A stretch of 64,000 nt of DNA from Amycolatopsis sp. A133. Lineage in GTDB: Bacteria; Actinomycetota; Actinomycetes; Mycobacteriales; Pseudonocardiaceae. The first letter of the stretch is position 1. Each line of letters opens with the position of its first letter. Shown here piece after piece: positions 25,759 through 33,547 of the stretch. The stretch is from positions 228,641 to 292,640 of the forward strand of contig NZ_JAVHJU010000034.1 in NCBI RefSeq assembly GCF_031082405.1, read 5' to 3'. Under the pieces are notes generated by a model. It had not been told where the DNA came from. It saw only the letters and a program-made list of their open reading frames with translations, and ran no database searches. A program made the position numbers and the translations under genes.

Positions 25759-26648
25759 CCGCCGTGGCGACCGCCCGGCCCGCGCTGCGGCACCGGCTGG
25801 CCGAACGCGGCATCGACCGCACCCTGCTGCTGCTGGTGCCCGGCCTGCTGGTCACCGCCTGCCTGTTCCTGTACCCCTTCCTCTACGGCCTCCAGCTCTC
25901 GTTCGCGCCGCGCAAGGGCGGGGTCTTCGCGAACTACGCGCGGTTCTTCGGCGACCCGTACCTGCGCAACACCATCTGGACGACGCTGGGCATCGCGCTG
26001 CCCGCGACGTTCATCAACGTCCTCGCCAGCATCCCGATCGCCTACGTGATGCGCGGCCGCGTCCGCGGCAAACGCCTCCTGACGACGATCCTCGTCGTGC
26101 CGATCACGCTCGGCACGGTCCTCACCGCGCAGGGCCTGATCATGTACGGCGGACCGGCGGGCTGGCTGAACAAGGTGCTCACCGTCCTCGGCGTCACCGA
26201 CCAGCCGCTCCCGCTGATCCACAACTACACCGGCGTGCTGCTGTCACTGGTGATCACCGGCTTCCCGTTCTCCTTCCTGCTGACGTTGTCCTACCTCTCG
26301 GGCATCGACCCCTCGCTGGAGAAGGCGGCCGCGACGCTCGGCGCCAACGGCGTCCAGCGCTTCCGCCGCATCACGCTGCCCCTGCTCGCGCCCGGCCTGG
26401 CGATCACCTTCTGCCTTTCGTTCGTCATGGCGTTCTCGGTCTTCCCGAGCGCCCAGCTCGTCGGCGACCCGGCGAACGAGACCCGCGTCATCTCGATCGC
26501 CGCCTACCACGCCGCGTTCGAGGAGTACGACTACTCGATGGGCTCGGCCGTCGCGATGCTGATGGCGGTGGTCATGCTGATCGTGATCGGCCTGGTCATG
26601 GCGTGGCGGGGCACGCTGTACCGCGGAGCGACCGGAGGCAAGGGATGA
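25755..26648 (+). CDS. ABC transporter permease (PotB-like)
   Basis: 297 residues, about six transmembrane helices from LLLLVPGLLVTACLFLYPFL onward. The cytoplasmic EAA-type loop, EKAAATLGANGVQRFRRITL near residue 188, contacts the ATPase. ATG overlaps the ATPase stop and the stop overlaps the next ATG, so the four genes are co-translated. Confidence 0.93.
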   Translation: MTAVATARPALRHRLAERGIDRTLLLLVPGLLVTACLFLYPFLYGLQLSFAPRKGGVFANYARFFGDPYLRNTIWTTLGIALPATFINVLASIPIAYVMRGRVRGKRLLTTILVVPITLGTVLTAQGLIMYGGPAGWLNKVLTVLGVTDQPLPLIHNYTGVLLSLVITGFPFSFLLTLSYLSGIDPSLEKAAATLGANGVQRFRRITLPLLAPGLAITFCLSFVMAFSVFPSAQLVGDPANETRVISIAAYHAAFEEYDYSMGSAVAMLMAVVMLIVIGLVMAWRGTLYRGATGGKG

Positions 26649-27472
26649 CCGGTTGGGTCGCGCGTCCCGGACGTTGGGTCGTCTGGGCCGTCGTCGGGTT
26701 CTTCTTCGTCAACCTCGCGGGCGTGGTGCTCTCGGTGGTCGTCGACTCGTTCGGCACGCAGTGGTTCGGCACCTGGCTCCCGGACGGCTTCACCACCCAC
26801 TGGTACGCCGACGCCTGGCGCGAGTTCGGCCTCTCGGACGTCCTCCTCACGACGGCGATCGTCGCGCTCGTGGTGATCGCCGTGTCGGTGGCGGTCGGCG
26901 TCCCGGCCGCCTACGCGCTGGCCCGTCGCTCGTTCCCCGGCAAGCGCCTGGTGATGCTGCTGTTCGTGCTGCCGATCCTGATCCCTCCCATCACCTACGG
27001 CATCCCGCTGGCCACTGTGCTCTACAAGTTCCACCTGGCCGGCACGATCACCGGCGTCATCCTGGCCAACCTCGTGCCCTCGGTGCCGTTCGTCGTGCTG
27101 ACGATGACGCCGTTCATCGAGCAGATCGACCCGAAGATCGAGGCCGCGGCCCGCATGTCCGGCGCGCGGACCGGCTCGGTGTTCACCCGCATCCTCGGCC
27201 CGCTGCTGCTGCCGGGCATCCTGGCCGCGTCGATCCTGGTGCTGGTGCGCACGGTCGGCATGTTCGAGCTGACGTTCCTCACCGCCGGCCCGGACTCCAC
27301 GACCCTCGTGGTGGCGCTGTACAACTCCGTGTTCGCCGCGGGCATCCGCGCCAACCAGTCGGTCGACGCCATGGCGGCCATCTACACCGGGTCCATGCTC
27401 GTGCTCCTCATCGTCGCGTTGCGGTTCGTGAACCCGACCCAGCTGGTGACCCGGATCCGGGAAGACACCTGA
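26645..27472 (+). CDS. ABC transporter permease (PotC-like)
   Basis: 275 residues, about six helices. The EAA loop is EAAARMSGARTGSVFTRILG near residue 167. It forms the second half of the import channel and is the last gene of the operon. No clear terminator follows before the MerR promoter about 70 bases later. Confidence 0.93.
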   Translation: MTGWVARPGRWVVWAVVGFFFVNLAGVVLSVVVDSFGTQWFGTWLPDGFTTHWYADAWREFGLSDVLLTTAIVALVVIAVSVAVGVPAAYALARRSFPGKRLVMLLFVLPILIPPITYGIPLATVLYKFHLAGTITGVILANLVPSVPFVVLTMTPFIEQIDPKIEAAARMSGARTGSVFTRILGPLLLPGILAASILVLVRTVGMFELTFLTAGPDSTTLVVALYNSVFAAGIRANQSVDAMAAIYTGSMLVLLIVALRFVNPTQLVTRIREDT

Positions 27473-27542
27473 GCCGGTGTGATCCACATTACCGCGATTC
27501 GTCGAACATGTGATCGACACGATCGAGCGAACCCGCAGGTCT

Positions 27543-27578
27543 TGCGCCTCCCCCGAGGGGAGCTGCCAGGCTTGTGGC
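27543..27578 (+). promoter_or_regulatory. MerR-type autoregulated promoter with palindromic operator
   Basis: CTCCCC-CGA-GGGGAG (27548-27562, 6-base arms) lies between a possible -35 TTGCGC (27543) and a -10-like CAGGCT (27567-27572), giving the long spacer of about 18 bases typical of MerR-controlled promoters. The -10 would place the transcription start at or next to the ATG at 27579, i.e. a leaderless mRNA. Inferred by eye. Confidence 0.5.
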
Positions 27579-28421
27579 ATGCGCTACTCGATCGGCGAAC
27601 TCGCCCACCGGACCGGGCTGACGGTCAAGGCCGTCCGGTTCTACTCGGATCGCGGCCTCGTGCCGCCGTCCGGGCGCAACGCCGCGGGCCAGCGCCGTTA
27701 TGACGGCGCCGCGCTCGCCCGGCTCGACGTCATCCGCGTCTTCCGCGACCTCGGCGTCGACCTCGCCACGATCCGGCGGGTGATCGACGGCGAGGCCACC
27801 GTCGCGGAGGTCGCGGCGGAGCACGCCGCCGCGGTGGAGGCGCAGATCGGCGTGCTGCGCCGGCGGAGTGTGGTGCTGAAGGCGGTGGCGAACCGCGGTT
27901 CGCCACCCGAGGCGGCGAGTCTCGCGCACCAGCGGGCCTTGTTGTCCGAAGTGGAGCGGCAGTGCCTGGTCGGCGATTTCCTCGCCGATGCCCTGGGTGA
28001 TCGTCCCGAACTGGCGGGGGTCGCCCGGACGTTGACGCCGGACCTGCCCGGGGACCCCACTCCCGAACAGGCCGAGGCGTGGATCGAGCTGGCCGCGCTG
28101 ATGCGGGACACGGAGTTCCGCGCCAACCTGCGCCGGCTCGCGGACGGTCACGAAGGCGGCTTGCGTCGTGACCTGGCGGCCGAGGTGCGGGACGCCGTCA
28201 CCCCGGCCGTCGTGGCCGGGATCCCGCCGAGGTCCCCGGCGGCCAAGGCGATCGTCGACGGTCTCGGGCGGGATCCCGGCGAGCTGCGGGAGTGGCTCGA
28301 CGTGGCCGCCGATCCGCGCCGCGAGCGTTACCTGGAGCTTTTGGGGGTGATCAACGGCTGGGCGGCACCGGAAAGCCTGGCTCCTGCCTTCGACTGGCTG
28401 GCCGAGGCGATGGCAGCCTGA
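27579..28421 (+). CDS. MerR-family transcriptional regulator
   Basis: 280 residues. The N-terminal MerR HTH (MRYSIGELAHRTGLTVKAVR, then FYSDRGLVPPSGRN and LDVIRVFRDLGVDLATIRR) is followed by a coiled dimer helix and a roughly 170-residue helical C-terminal domain with no cysteines arranged for metal binding, so it probably responds to an organic ligand. ATG 27579 is preferred because the protein then starts at the canonical MRYSIGEL; an upstream frame to 27510 would swallow the promoter. Its last 71 bases overlap the end of the convergent ThrRS gene. Confidence 0.9.
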   Translation: MRYSIGELAHRTGLTVKAVRFYSDRGLVPPSGRNAAGQRRYDGAALARLDVIRVFRDLGVDLATIRRVIDGEATVAEVAAEHAAAVEAQIGVLRRRSVVLKAVANRGSPPEAASLAHQRALLSEVERQCLVGDFLADALGDRPELAGVARTLTPDLPGDPTPEQAEAWIELAALMRDTEFRANLRRLADGHEGGLRRDLAAEVRDAVTPAVVAGIPPRSPAAKAIVDGLGRDPGELREWLDVAADPRRERYLELLGVINGWAAPESLAPAFDWLAEAMAA

Positions 28422-29580
28422 CGGCCTCCCGGATCGACGCCAGCGCGTCCTCCACCGGTTGGGCGTCGAGACGGTGTCCGTCGCGCAGCCGCACCGAAAG
28501 CTGCCCCGCGGCGACCTCCTGCGGGCCGAGCACGGCCTGGTACGGGACCAGCCGTCCGTCCCGGATCCGCGCACCGAGGCTGCCTTCCGCCGCGATCTCC
28601 GCCCGCAGGTCGCCGCACCGGTCGAGGATCTCCCGCGCGTAGGGCAGTTCGGCGGGAGACACCGGCAGCAGCCGCAGCTGCACCGGCGCCAGCCAGGCCG
28701 GGAACGCACCGCCGTGGACCTCGATCAGCTGGGCCACCGCCCGTTCGACGCTGCCGATGATGCTGCGGTGCAGCATGACCGGCCGGTGCTTCGCCCCGTC
28801 CGCGCCGACGTACTCCAGGCCGAACCGCGCGGGCTGGTGGAAGTCGACCTGGACGGTGGACAGGGTCGACTCGCGGCCCGCGCCGTCGGCGATCTGGACG
28901 TCGATCTTCGGTCCGTAGAACGCCGCTTCGCCCTCGACGGCGTCGTAGGGGAGGCCGTCGAGGGCCGAGCGCAGGATGTCCGCGGCGCGGTCCCAATCGC
29001 TGTCGACGTACTTGCCGCCGGGGCCGGGCAGGGAGAGCCGGTAGCGCGCCGGGCTGATGCCGAGCGCGTCGTAGGCCCGCCGGATCAGGGCCAGCGCGGC
29101 GACGGCCTCGGCCTCCACCTGGTCGAGGGTGCAGAAGACGTGCGCGTCGTTGAGCTGGATCGCGCGCACCCGGTTCAGGCCGCCGAGCACGCCGGACAGC
29201 TCGGCCCGGTACATCCCGCCCACCTCGGCGATCCGCAACGGCAGCTCGCGGTAGCTGCGGCCGCGGGAGCGGTAGATCAGCGCGTGGTGCGGGCACAAGC
29301 TCGGCCGCAGCACGAGCTGCTCACCGCCGACGTCCATCGGCGGGTACATGTCGTCGCGGTAGTGCGCCCAGTGGCCGGAGATCTCGTACAGCTCGCGTTT
29401 GCCGAGCACCGGCGAATGGACGTGCCGGTACCCCGCGCGCCGTTCGAGGCCGCGGACGTACTCCTCGAGGCTGTGGCGGACGAGCGCGCCGTCGGGCAGC
29501 CAGTAGGGCAGGCCCGCGCCGATCAGCGGGTCGGTGCCGAACAGGCCGAGCTCACGGCCGAGCTTGCGGTGATCGTGCAT
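28351..29580 (-). CDS. Short threonyl-tRNA synthetase paralogue lacking the editing domains
   Basis: 409 residues starting directly at the catalytic core (MHDHRKLGRELGLFG). The normal N-terminal TGS and editing domains (about 240 residues) are absent. Class II motifs are intact: RPSLCPHHALIY (zinc Cys), MYRAELSGVLGGLNRVRAIQ (motif 2), LNDAHVFC (zinc His) and RPVMLHRSIIGSVERA (zinc His, motif 3); a C-terminal anticodon-binding domain begins near WLAPVQLRLLPVSPAE. It should charge tRNA-Thr but cannot edit Ser-tRNA-Thr in cis. GAGGAG precedes the ATG. It is transcribed behind a putative Thr attenuator. Such duplicates can give resistance to ThrRS inhibitors (borrelidin, obafluorin) or serve as a starvation backup; neither role is shown here. 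Confidence 0.93.
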   Translation of the reverse strand: MHDHRKLGRELGLFGTDPLIGAGLPYWLPDGALVRHSLEEYVRGLERRAGYRHVHSPVLGKRELYEISGHWAHYRDDMYPPMDVGGEQLVLRPSLCPHHALIYRSRGRSYRELPLRIAEVGGMYRAELSGVLGGLNRVRAIQLNDAHVFCTLDQVEAEAVAALALIRRAYDALGISPARYRLSLPGPGGKYVDSDWDRAADILRSALDGLPYDAVEGEAAFYGPKIDVQIADGAGRESTLSTVQVDFHQPARFGLEYVGADGAKHRPVMLHRSIIGSVERAVAQLIEVHGGAFPAWLAPVQLRLLPVSPAELPYAREILDRCGDLRAEIAAEGSLGARIRDGRLVPYQAVLGPQEVAAGQLSVRLRDGHRLDAQPVEDALASIREAVRLPSPRPASRRQEPGFPVPPSR

Positions 29581-29588
29581 TGTGGACT

Positions 29589-29605
29589 CCTCGCAGGTGG
29601 CGAGG
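29589..29605 (-). promoter_or_regulatory. Hairpin masking the ThrRS ribosome-binding site
   Basis: On the minus strand CCTCGC and GCGAGG form a six-pair stem with a five-base loop; the right arm includes most of the GAGGAG Shine-Dalgarno of the ThrRS gene. Just upstream, CAACCGCC is complementary to GGCGGTTG within the preceding terminator hairpin, so the two structures could influence each other. Confidence 0.5.
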
Positions 29606-29624
29606 CGGTTGACCACAAGACGAA

Positions 29625-29646
29625 GCCCGGGGCAACCGCCCCGGGC
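29625..29646 (-). terminator. Attenuator terminator ahead of ThrRS gene
   Basis: GCCCGGGGC and its complement GCCCCGGGC form a perfect nine-pair G/C stem with loop GGTT on the minus strand, followed by CTTCGTCTTGT, a moderately U-rich tail. It lies 13 bases after the leader-peptide stop and 45 bases before the ThrRS ATG, as expected for a transcription attenuator. Confidence 0.65.
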
Positions 29647-29658
29647 CGGAAACGTCGT

Positions 29659-29709
29659 TCAGCGCGCCGGGACACTCCTCGGCGTCGTCGTCTGTCCAGC
29701 GCGCTCCAT
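29659..29709 (-). CDS. Putative threonine leader peptide MERAGQTTTPRSVPAR
   Basis: A 16-codon reading frame (ATG at 29709, TGA at 29661-29659) with three consecutive ACG threonine codons at positions 7-9. In RNA, bases 29705-29693 pair with 29674-29661 in a 12-pair stem (one small internal loop), which places the three Thr codons exactly in the 18-base loop and the stop codon at the base of the 3' arm. TACCGT lies seven bases before the ATG, so the transcript may be leaderless. Slow decoding at low Thr-tRNA would open this hairpin and free UCCCGG (29672-29667) to pair with CCGGGG of the terminator. This is the architecture of a classical attenuator; no experiment is implied. Confidence 0.7.
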   Translation of the reverse strand: MERAGQTTTPRSVPAR

Positions 29710-29733
29710 GGGATCGACGGTAGCAGCCGCCCG

Positions 29734-30366
29734 CTACTCCTTTAGGTCCTCCGGCAGCCGGAACGTGTCGAACCGCGGCTTCCCCGCCGGGCGCAGCACG
29801 AGCACGTTCACGCCGGCGGCGGTGTGCCGCGTCTCGACGTGCTCGAACCCCTTCGGTGCCGCACCGTCCGGGAAGAGCCGGCGCCCCTTGCCCAGCACGA
29901 CCGGGTACAGCCACAGCCGGTACTCGTCCACCAGGTCGTGCGCGATCAGCGTCTGCAGCAGGGCGCCGCTTCCGTGGACCTGGATCTCGCCGCCCGGCCG
30001 GGACTTGAGCTCGCGGACGAACGCCACGACGTCGCCGTCCACAACGGACGTCCCGGGCCACGCCGGGTCCGTCAGCGTCCGCGACGCCACGTGCTTCGGC
30101 AGGCCGTTGAGCCGGGACGCGACCGGGTCGCCGGGGTCGGTGACCTTCGGCCAGTGCGCGGCGAAGATGTCGTACGTCCGCCGTCCGAGCAGGAACGCCT
30201 CCGCCTGCGAGAACCACTCCCCGACGAGCCGCCCCATGTCCTCGTCGTAGAACGGCTTCACCCAGCCGCCGAGGTCGAAGCCGCCGGACGTGTCCTCTTC
30301 CTGACCCCCGGGCGCCTGGTAGACGCCGTCGAGGGTCAGGAACGTCATGGCCGTCAGCGAGCTCAT
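29734..30366 (-). CDS. RibD C-terminal (dihydrofolate reductase-like) domain protein, copy 2
   Basis: 210 residues. LTAMTFLTLDGVYQAPGG opens the DHFR-like fold, AFLLGRRTYDIFAAHWP is the NADPH-side helix and IQVHGSGALLQTLIAHDLVD near residue 125 the conserved GSGxLxxxL segment of RibD_C proteins. They are NADPH-dependent reductases of largely unknown substrate. ATG overlaps the stop of the upstream paralogue. About half of the residues are shared with copy 1, indicating a tandem duplication. Its stop lies 24 bases before the Thr leader ATG. Confidence 0.88.
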   Translation of the reverse strand: MSSLTAMTFLTLDGVYQAPGGQEEDTSGGFDLGGWVKPFYDEDMGRLVGEWFSQAEAFLLGRRTYDIFAAHWPKVTDPGDPVASRLNGLPKHVASRTLTDPAWPGTSVVDGDVVAFVRELKSRPGGEIQVHGSGALLQTLIAHDLVDEYRLWLYPVVLGKGRRLFPDGAAPKGFEHVETRHTAAGVNVLVLRPAGKPRFDTFRLPEDLKE

Positions 30367-30956
30367 TCCGTTTCGCTCTTCTCGAAGACGTGGATCACGA
30401 CGCCGTTGCCGGTGACGTCGGTGGACACGTGCTTGACCGTCCGCGGCGGGACGCCCTCGGCGAACAGCTTGCGGCCCTTGCCGAGGATCACCGGGAACAC
30501 CATCAGCCGGTACTCGTCGACGAGGTCGTGCTCGATGAGCGTCTTGAGCAGCGTCGCCGACGCGTGGACCTGGACCTCGCCCTCGTAGCGCTTCTTGAGG
30601 TCGCGGACGGCGGCCGCGACGTCGCCGTCGATGAACGACGTGTCCGCCCAGTCCGAGCTGGTCAGCGTGGTCGACACGACGTGCTTGGGGCGGCCGTTCA
30701 GCGCGGCGGCGATCGGGTCGTTCGGGTCGGTCACGGTCGGCCAGAAGCCGGCGAAGTTCTCGTACGTCCGGCGGCCGAGCAGGAACGCGTCGGCGCGGCC
30801 GTACCACTCGGCCATCTTGCCGCCCATCACCTCGTCGGCGTGCGGGGGCACCCAGCCGCCGAGGTCGAAGCCCCCGCTGGTGTCTTCGGCCTGGTGGCCG
30901 GGGCCCTGCTGGACGCCGTCCAGCGTCACGAACGTCGTCACGGTGAGCTTGCCCAT
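30363..30956 (-). CDS. RibD C-terminal (dihydrofolate reductase-like) domain protein, copy 1
   Basis: 197 residues with the same order of motifs as copy 2: VTTFVTLDGVQQGPGHQAED, AFLLGRRTYENFAGFWP, VQVHASATLLKTLIEHDLVD and YRLMVFPVILGKGRKLF. AAGGAG precedes the ATG. It is the first gene of the duplicated pair. The Gly-Ser-Gly of copy 2 is Ala-Ser-Ala here, so cofactor contacts or substrate may differ. Confidence 0.88.
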   Translation of the reverse strand: MGKLTVTTFVTLDGVQQGPGHQAEDTSGGFDLGGWVPPHADEVMGGKMAEWYGRADAFLLGRRTYENFAGFWPTVTDPNDPIAAALNGRPKHVVSTTLTSSDWADTSFIDGDVAAAVRDLKKRYEGEVQVHASATLLKTLIEHDLVDEYRLMVFPVILGKGRKLFAEGVPPRTVKHVSTDVTGNGVVIHVFEKSETE

Positions 30957-31047
30957 GGTGTCTCCTTCGGGTCGGTGCCGGTCGGGGCCTACACCTATCC
31001 CGTCGGATGGGGCCGCGTCGATTCGACAAACCGCCGCGGAAATTTTT

Positions 31048-31515
31048 TCAGGAGCTGAGGAAGAGCTCCAGCTGCTCGACGACGAACGCGTGGTCGTCGG
31101 CCTGCGGGAGCCCGGACACGCCGACCGTGCCGACCGGTCCGACGCCGCGGACCAGCACCGGGAACACGCCGCCGTGGGCGGCGTACCGGTCCAGGTCGAG
31201 GCGGGAGTGCTCCTCGAACGAGCCGCCCTTCGCGCGGAACTGCGTCCCGATCAGGAAGGAGCTGTGCCCGTAGCGGTCGACGACGTTGCTCTTGCGGTCG
31301 ATCCAGGCGTCGTTGTCGGCCGACGTCCCGGGCAGCGCGGCGTGGAAGAGCCGCTGGCCGTTGCGCCGGATGGAGATCGTCACCGCGAGCCCGCGTTCGC
31401 GGGCGGCCGTCAGCAGCTGCTGGCCGAGAGCGAGCGCGGTTTCGTTGTCGAACTGCGTGAACTGGAGGCGTTCCTCCTGCTCGGCGAGCTGGGCGAGGCG
31501 ATCGGCTTCCGTCAT
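31048..31515 (-). CDS. UPF0303/HbpS-like (GlcG fold) protein
   Basis: 155 residues. The product has the HbpS/GlcG-like alpha-beta fold: ALALGQQLLTAARERGLAVT, ISIRRNGQRLFHAALPGTSA, NVVDRYGHSSFLIG and GVGPVGTVGVSGLPQADDH. Members bind haem or act as sensors/accessory proteins; UPF0303 itself has no firm function. The ATG lies 2 bases from a large palindrome in the divergent spacer, and a TTTAAT sequence 7 bases upstream of it could make the mRNA leaderless. Confidence 0.85.
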   Translation of the reverse strand: MTEADRLAQLAEQEERLQFTQFDNETALALGQQLLTAARERGLAVTISIRRNGQRLFHAALPGTSADNDAWIDRKSNVVDRYGHSSFLIGTQFRAKGGSFEEHSRLDLDRYAAHGGVFPVLVRGVGPVGTVGVSGLPQADDHAFVVEQLELFLSS

Positions 31516-31517
31516 GG

Positions 31518-31549
31518 GGCAATTAAATCAACACTGTTGTGTAATTGCC
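31518..31549. promoter_or_regulatory. 32-bp palindrome in divergent UPF0303/phospholipase spacer
   Basis: Outer arms GGCAATTA (31518-31525) and TAATTGCC (31542-31549) are perfect complements, and an inner palindrome CAACA-C-TGTTG (31529-31539) shares almost the same centre. It is AT-rich in a roughly 70% GC region and abuts the UPF0303 start codon. It is very likely a regulator binding site; the regulator is not identifiable in the window. Confidence 0.65.
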
Positions 31550-31600
31550 AGTGGTGAACTGGAGGGTCACCGCGTCCGTACCTTGGACAGGAGGTGGGGC

Positions 31601-33547
31601 ATGGGCCGGATCCGTCGTCGCACGGTGCTGGGCGGTGCGGCCGCGGCCACGGTCGGGGCGCTGCCCGTCGCCTGCGCCCCGCCGCCGCGGAAGGGCACGA
31701 TCGAAGACGTCCGCCACGTCGTCGTCCTCATGCAGGAGAACCGGTCGTTCGACCACTACTACGGCACCATGGCCGGGGTACGCGGCTTCGGTGACCGCGC
31801 GGCCCTGCGCGACGTCTTCCGCCAGCGGGGCACCACCGGCGGCCCGGTGCTGCCGTTCCGGATCGACACCTCCGTTGTGGACGGCCAGGACCTCGGCGAG
31901 CTGCCGCACGACTGGAACAGCACGCACCGCGCGTGGAACGACGGCGCGTACGACCGCTGGGTCGCGGCGAAGAGCCCGATGACGATGGGGTACTTCACGC
32001 GCGACGACCTGCCGTTCCAGCACGCGCTGGCCAGCGCGTTCACCCTGTGCGACCACTACTTCTGCTCGATCCAGGGCCCCACGCACCCGAACCGGCTCTA
32101 CCACTGGACCGGCACGATCGACCCGGACGGCGTCGCCGGCGGCCCGGTGACGCGCAACGCGCCGGACTACGAACCCTCCTTCCGCTGGACGACGTACCCG
32201 GAGCGGCTCGAGGCGGCGGGCATTTCGTGGCGGATCTACGCCAACGACGAGGAACGCGGCGTCCCCGAGCACTTCGTCGGCGACTACGGCGACAACCCGC
32301 TCTGGCTGTTCCAGAACTTCCACGACGCGCTGTACTCGATGGATCCGGTGAAGCGCCGGCTGGCCGACCGGGCGAACCTGCGCAAGAAGCTCAAGCCCGA
32401 TTCGGGCCGGGGGAAGGACCTCGACCACGTGCTGGCCGAGTTCATCGCCGACTGCGCGGCCGGCACGCTGCCCGCGGTCTCGTGGGTGGTGGCTCCCTAC
32501 GGTTACTGCGAGCACCCCGCCGCGCGGCCGGTCGACGGCGCCGCCTACCTCCACCGCATGCTGAAAGCGTTGTGGGACAAGCCGGAGCTGTGGGAATCGA
32601 CGGTCGTCTTCATCAACTACGACGAAAACGACGGCTTCTTCGACCACCTCGTCCCGCCGGCCCCGCCGCCCGGCACCCCCGGCGAGTACCTGCCGGGGAA
32701 CCGGCCGGAGAAGGGCGAGCCGTCCGGGCCGCCCGTCCCGATCGGCCTGGGCCCGCGCGTGCCGATGACCGTCGTTTCGCCGTGGAGCCGCGGCGGCTGG
32801 GTGAACTCGCAGGTCTTCGACCACACGTCGGTGCTGCGGTTCCTGGAGACGTGGACCGGCGTGCGCGAGCCGAACATCTCGGCCTGGCGCCGGGCCATCT
32901 GCGGCGACCTGACCAGCTGCTTCGACTTCCGGGCACCCGACACGACCATCCCGCTGCTGCCGGACGCGAACGCGTTGCGCGCCGAAGCCGACCGGACGCA
33001 GAGACGACTCCCGAAGCCGGGGCTGGGGCCGGCCGCGCTGGTGCAGGACCCCGGCACGGCGAAGGCGCGCCCGCTGCCGTACCAGCCGGTCGCCTGGGTG
33101 CAGGCCGAGGCGGACGTCCTGAAACTGCACCTGGCCAACCACGGGACGCAGGCGCTGCAGCTGGCCGCGTACGCCTACCACGCGGGCGGGCCGCCGCAAC
33201 GCTTCGACGTCGGTCCCGGCGGCTCGGCGACGGGCGAAGTCGCGCACAGCGGGACGTACGACGTCGCCGTCCACGGCCCGAACGGCTTTGTCGTCGAGGC
33301 TTCGGGCGGGGTGGGCCTCGACGCGGCCGTCACGTTCCTCGGCACCCCCGCCCTGCGGGTGACGGTGACCAACCGCGGACCGGCACCGGTCACGTTGAAC
33401 GACGTCACCATCCCGCCGGGTGGTGCGCACGACTTCCCGGTGCCGGCGCGCAACGGCTGGTACGACGTCACGTTCGAGGCGCCGGGGTGGCGCCGCCGCT
33501 TCGCCGGTCACCTGGAGGACGGCCGCCCATCGCGGACGGGCCCCTAG
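31601..33547 (+). CDS. plcC: Tat-exported phospholipase C (phosphocholine-specific type)
   Basis: 648 residues. A twin-arginine-like signal (RIRRRTVLGGAAAATVGALP) precedes an acid-phosphatase/PLC catalytic domain: MQENRSFDHYYGTM, GPTHPNRLYHWTGTID, WRIYANDEERG and INYDENDGFFDHLVPP are the hallmark motifs. Two C-terminal beta repeats of the DUF756 type follow (about residues 480-645). It cleaves phospholipid head groups outside the cell, probably for phosphate supply. AGGAGG precedes the ATG. GGTGAAC and GGTCACC at about 31553-31571 are a weak match to a PhoP (GTTCACC) box. Confidence 0.92.
   Translation: MGRIRRRTVLGGAAAATVGALPVACAPPPRKGTIEDVRHVVVLMQENRSFDHYYGTMAGVRGFGDRAALRDVFRQRGTTGGPVLPFRIDTSVVDGQDLGELPHDWNSTHRAWNDGAYDRWVAAKSPMTMGYFTRDDLPFQHALASAFTLCDHYFCSIQGPTHPNRLYHWTGTIDPDGVAGGPVTRNAPDYEPSFRWTTYPERLEAAGISWRIYANDEERGVPEHFVGDYGDNPLWLFQNFHDALYSMDPVKRRLADRANLRKKLKPDSGRGKDLDHVLAEFIADCAAGTLPAVSWVVAPYGYCEHPAARPVDGAAYLHRMLKALWDKPELWESTVVFINYDENDGFFDHLVPPAPPPGTPGEYLPGNRPEKGEPSGPPVPIGLGPRVPMTVVSPWSRGGWVNSQVFDHTSVLRFLETWTGVREPNISAWRRAICGDLTSCFDFRAPDTTIPLLPDANALRAEADRTQRRLPKPGLGPAALVQDPGTAKARPLPYQPVAWVQAEADVLKLHLANHGTQALQLAAYAYHAGGPPQRFDVGPGGSATGEVAHSGTYDVAVHGPNGFVVEASGGVGLDAAVTFLGTPALRVTVTNRGPAPVTLNDVTIPPGGAHDFPVPARNGWYDVTFEAPGWRRRFAGHLEDGRPSRTGP

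Noticed and set aside
29581..29733. T-box riboswitch ahead of ThrRS
   Set aside because: No T-box sequence or specifier-loop layout; the region instead fits a leader-peptide attenuator.
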